Source: Gambelia wislizenii (Eukaryota; Chordata; Lepidosauria; Squamata; Crotaphytidae). Taken from it: a stretch of 64,000 nucleotides of DNA. The stretch is taken from contig JAUMIR010000001.1 in NCBI GenBank assembly GCA_030847615.1, positions 89,143,501-89,207,500 of the forward strand. The letters are read 5' to 3'. How positions within the stretch are numbered: the stretch's first letter is position 1; each line of letters begins with the position of its first letter. Below, piece by piece: positions 62,811 to 64,000 of this stretch. The notes under the pieces are model-generated. The model was not told the origin of the DNA. It ran no database searches and saw nothing but the letters and a program-made list of their open reading frames with translations. Both the position numbers and the translations under genes were made by a program.

Positions 62811-63443
62811 TTTTGGTGCACGGCCATCATGACTACCCCTGAATATGTTTGATAGATCATTGATTCTCTCTAGTGAAAGAGCCTGGAACTGACTTTAGCA
62901 AACATAGTTATCATGTTTCTGTTACGCTTCTGCTCAAAGCTTGAGAGGATTTTTTGGAATCCCCCAAACAGCATGGTCCATGGGGAATTCTTGGTGATTC
63001 AGGGGTATTCTTGGGACTGTAGTCTAAAAAGTAAATTGTCCAAGTTCTGCTCTTATTGGCTGGAGTTCTGCTGGTTACTCCCAACTAGAGCAGACCTGTT
63101 GAATCAACTGCTGAATGATGAATTAATACATTCAATGTATTTAATGACTCTAGCAAGGACTAACAATGGAATTTAGGCTACTGATTGTATATGTGTTGGT
63201 TGCTTACTGCCACTATCTTCCTCATGCCTCAAATTCAATTAACTTAAAGGTGTATAGGACTCAGTGTACAGCTTTTGCTAAGAACGGAAGCAACCTGAAT
63301 TGTCCTACTTCTAATCCTGTAGCTAAACATCCAAGCAGACTGATAAATGGTTCCCAACTGTCCTTGCCCTCTGCTGCTCTAGGTCTTTGCAATTTTCCCT
63401 TCACTGGCACCAGTCATTGATGTTAACCCTTCATGTTAAGTTG

Positions 63444-63550
63444 TGTGTGTGTGTGTGTGTGTTGTGCCTTTAAATCATTTTGGACTTATGGAGACACTAA
63501 GGAGAACCTATCACAGGGTTTTCTGAGGGCTGAGAGTGAGTGACTTGCCA
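63444..63550 (-). repeat. (GT)n followed by a deleted Sauria-type SINE end
   Basis: GT repeats at about 63444-63462 adjoin TGTGCCTTTAAATCATTTTG, GACTTATGGAGACACTAAGG and GAGTGAGTGACTTGCC, the reverse strand of the SINE tail with an internal gap. Confidence 0.7.
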
Positions 63551-64000
63551 TATGGAGTAGTAAATGTATACAAAGTACTTTTGTTATATCTACTAAATAC
63601 AGCTAATGTGTTAAAATACACTACTCTATGTGAACCATTTATTACTATCTAGTAAGTAAGCAATCACATATTTTCACATTATTCAGTGGGTTTACTCATT
63701 ATTCAGCTGGGACTAATTGCTGGGTTTAGCTCTTAAGAGGTGAATATTTCAAAGAAGTGTAGCATAATAAAACAATACACAACATTAAAATACAGTATTC
63801 ATATTGCCCATTAAATAGATAGTAGGTTGGATTGTACAAGGAAGGCTTGCAAAAACAAATAAGTTAAAAATTTGAAACAAGCACAGTAACCATGCCTGGC
63901 CAACCACATGATAGTCTTCATGCTTCAACTGCATGACAGTCATTGTGTTCCACTTTACATCAAAGGAAGACCAATGTAAACAATGTTTACAATGGATCCA

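Larger units (their letters stand above)
60863..64000 (+). other. CAPN9 intron 16, first 3.1 kb
   Basis: The donor GTAAGT is at 60863. No acceptor followed by calpain sequence (expected NLFLxFDxDKSGT) was found before the window ends. It contains TIR fragment F, two Penelope-like remnants, a CR1 end, a hAT MITE and a SINE end. Stretches 62815-63440 and 63555-64000 show nothing recognised. Confidence 0.85.

Overview
This is vertebrate nuclear DNA, almost certainly from a squamate reptile. One protein-coding gene is recognisable, calpain-9 (CAPN9) on the + strand. The repeats around it are typical of lizards: BovB-type RTE LINE, CR1, L2-like LINEs, tRNA-derived Sauria-type SINEs, a 5S-rRNA-derived SINE, Penelope-like remnants with hammerhead motifs, hAT and Tigger-like MITEs, and LTR fragments. 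No bacterial gene, CRISPR array or operon is present. Most long reading frames in the window are repeat-derived or chance.

Layout: 1-13438 is the 5' flank and holds only repeats plus unassigned sequence; no exon of a neighbouring gene was seen. CAPN9 starts at 13439. Sixteen coding exons were placed by reading frame, GT-AG boundaries and family similarity (13439-13651 through 60794-60862). They join in phase into 597 uninterrupted residues, with the catalytic Cys97, His254 and Asn278 in place, and run through protease core, C2-like domain and the first two EF-hands. About 90 C-terminal residues (remaining EF-hands, probably four exons) are not found and should lie beyond 64000. Intron 1 (12.1 kb) and intron 7 (9.9 kb) carry most of the repeat load, including a BovB LINE and a nearly complete APE-type LINE.

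The most rewarding material is the transposon stratigraphy. Several elements have target-site duplications readable directly: a 647-bp solo LTR in a CR1 (5-bp TSD), an 188-bp hAT MITE in a 5S-derived SINE (8 bp), a 382-bp hAT MITE (8 bp), a LINE tail in BovB (12 bp) and a 96-bp A-tailed retro-insert in an L2-like LINE (14 bp). There is also a group of TIR elements with ends like GGACTTTATCAGATG and 3-bp TSDs that I cannot assign to a superfamily. One member is a 331-bp almost perfect palindrome in CAPN9 intron 10. Family names for repeats come from memory of their sequences, not from a search.
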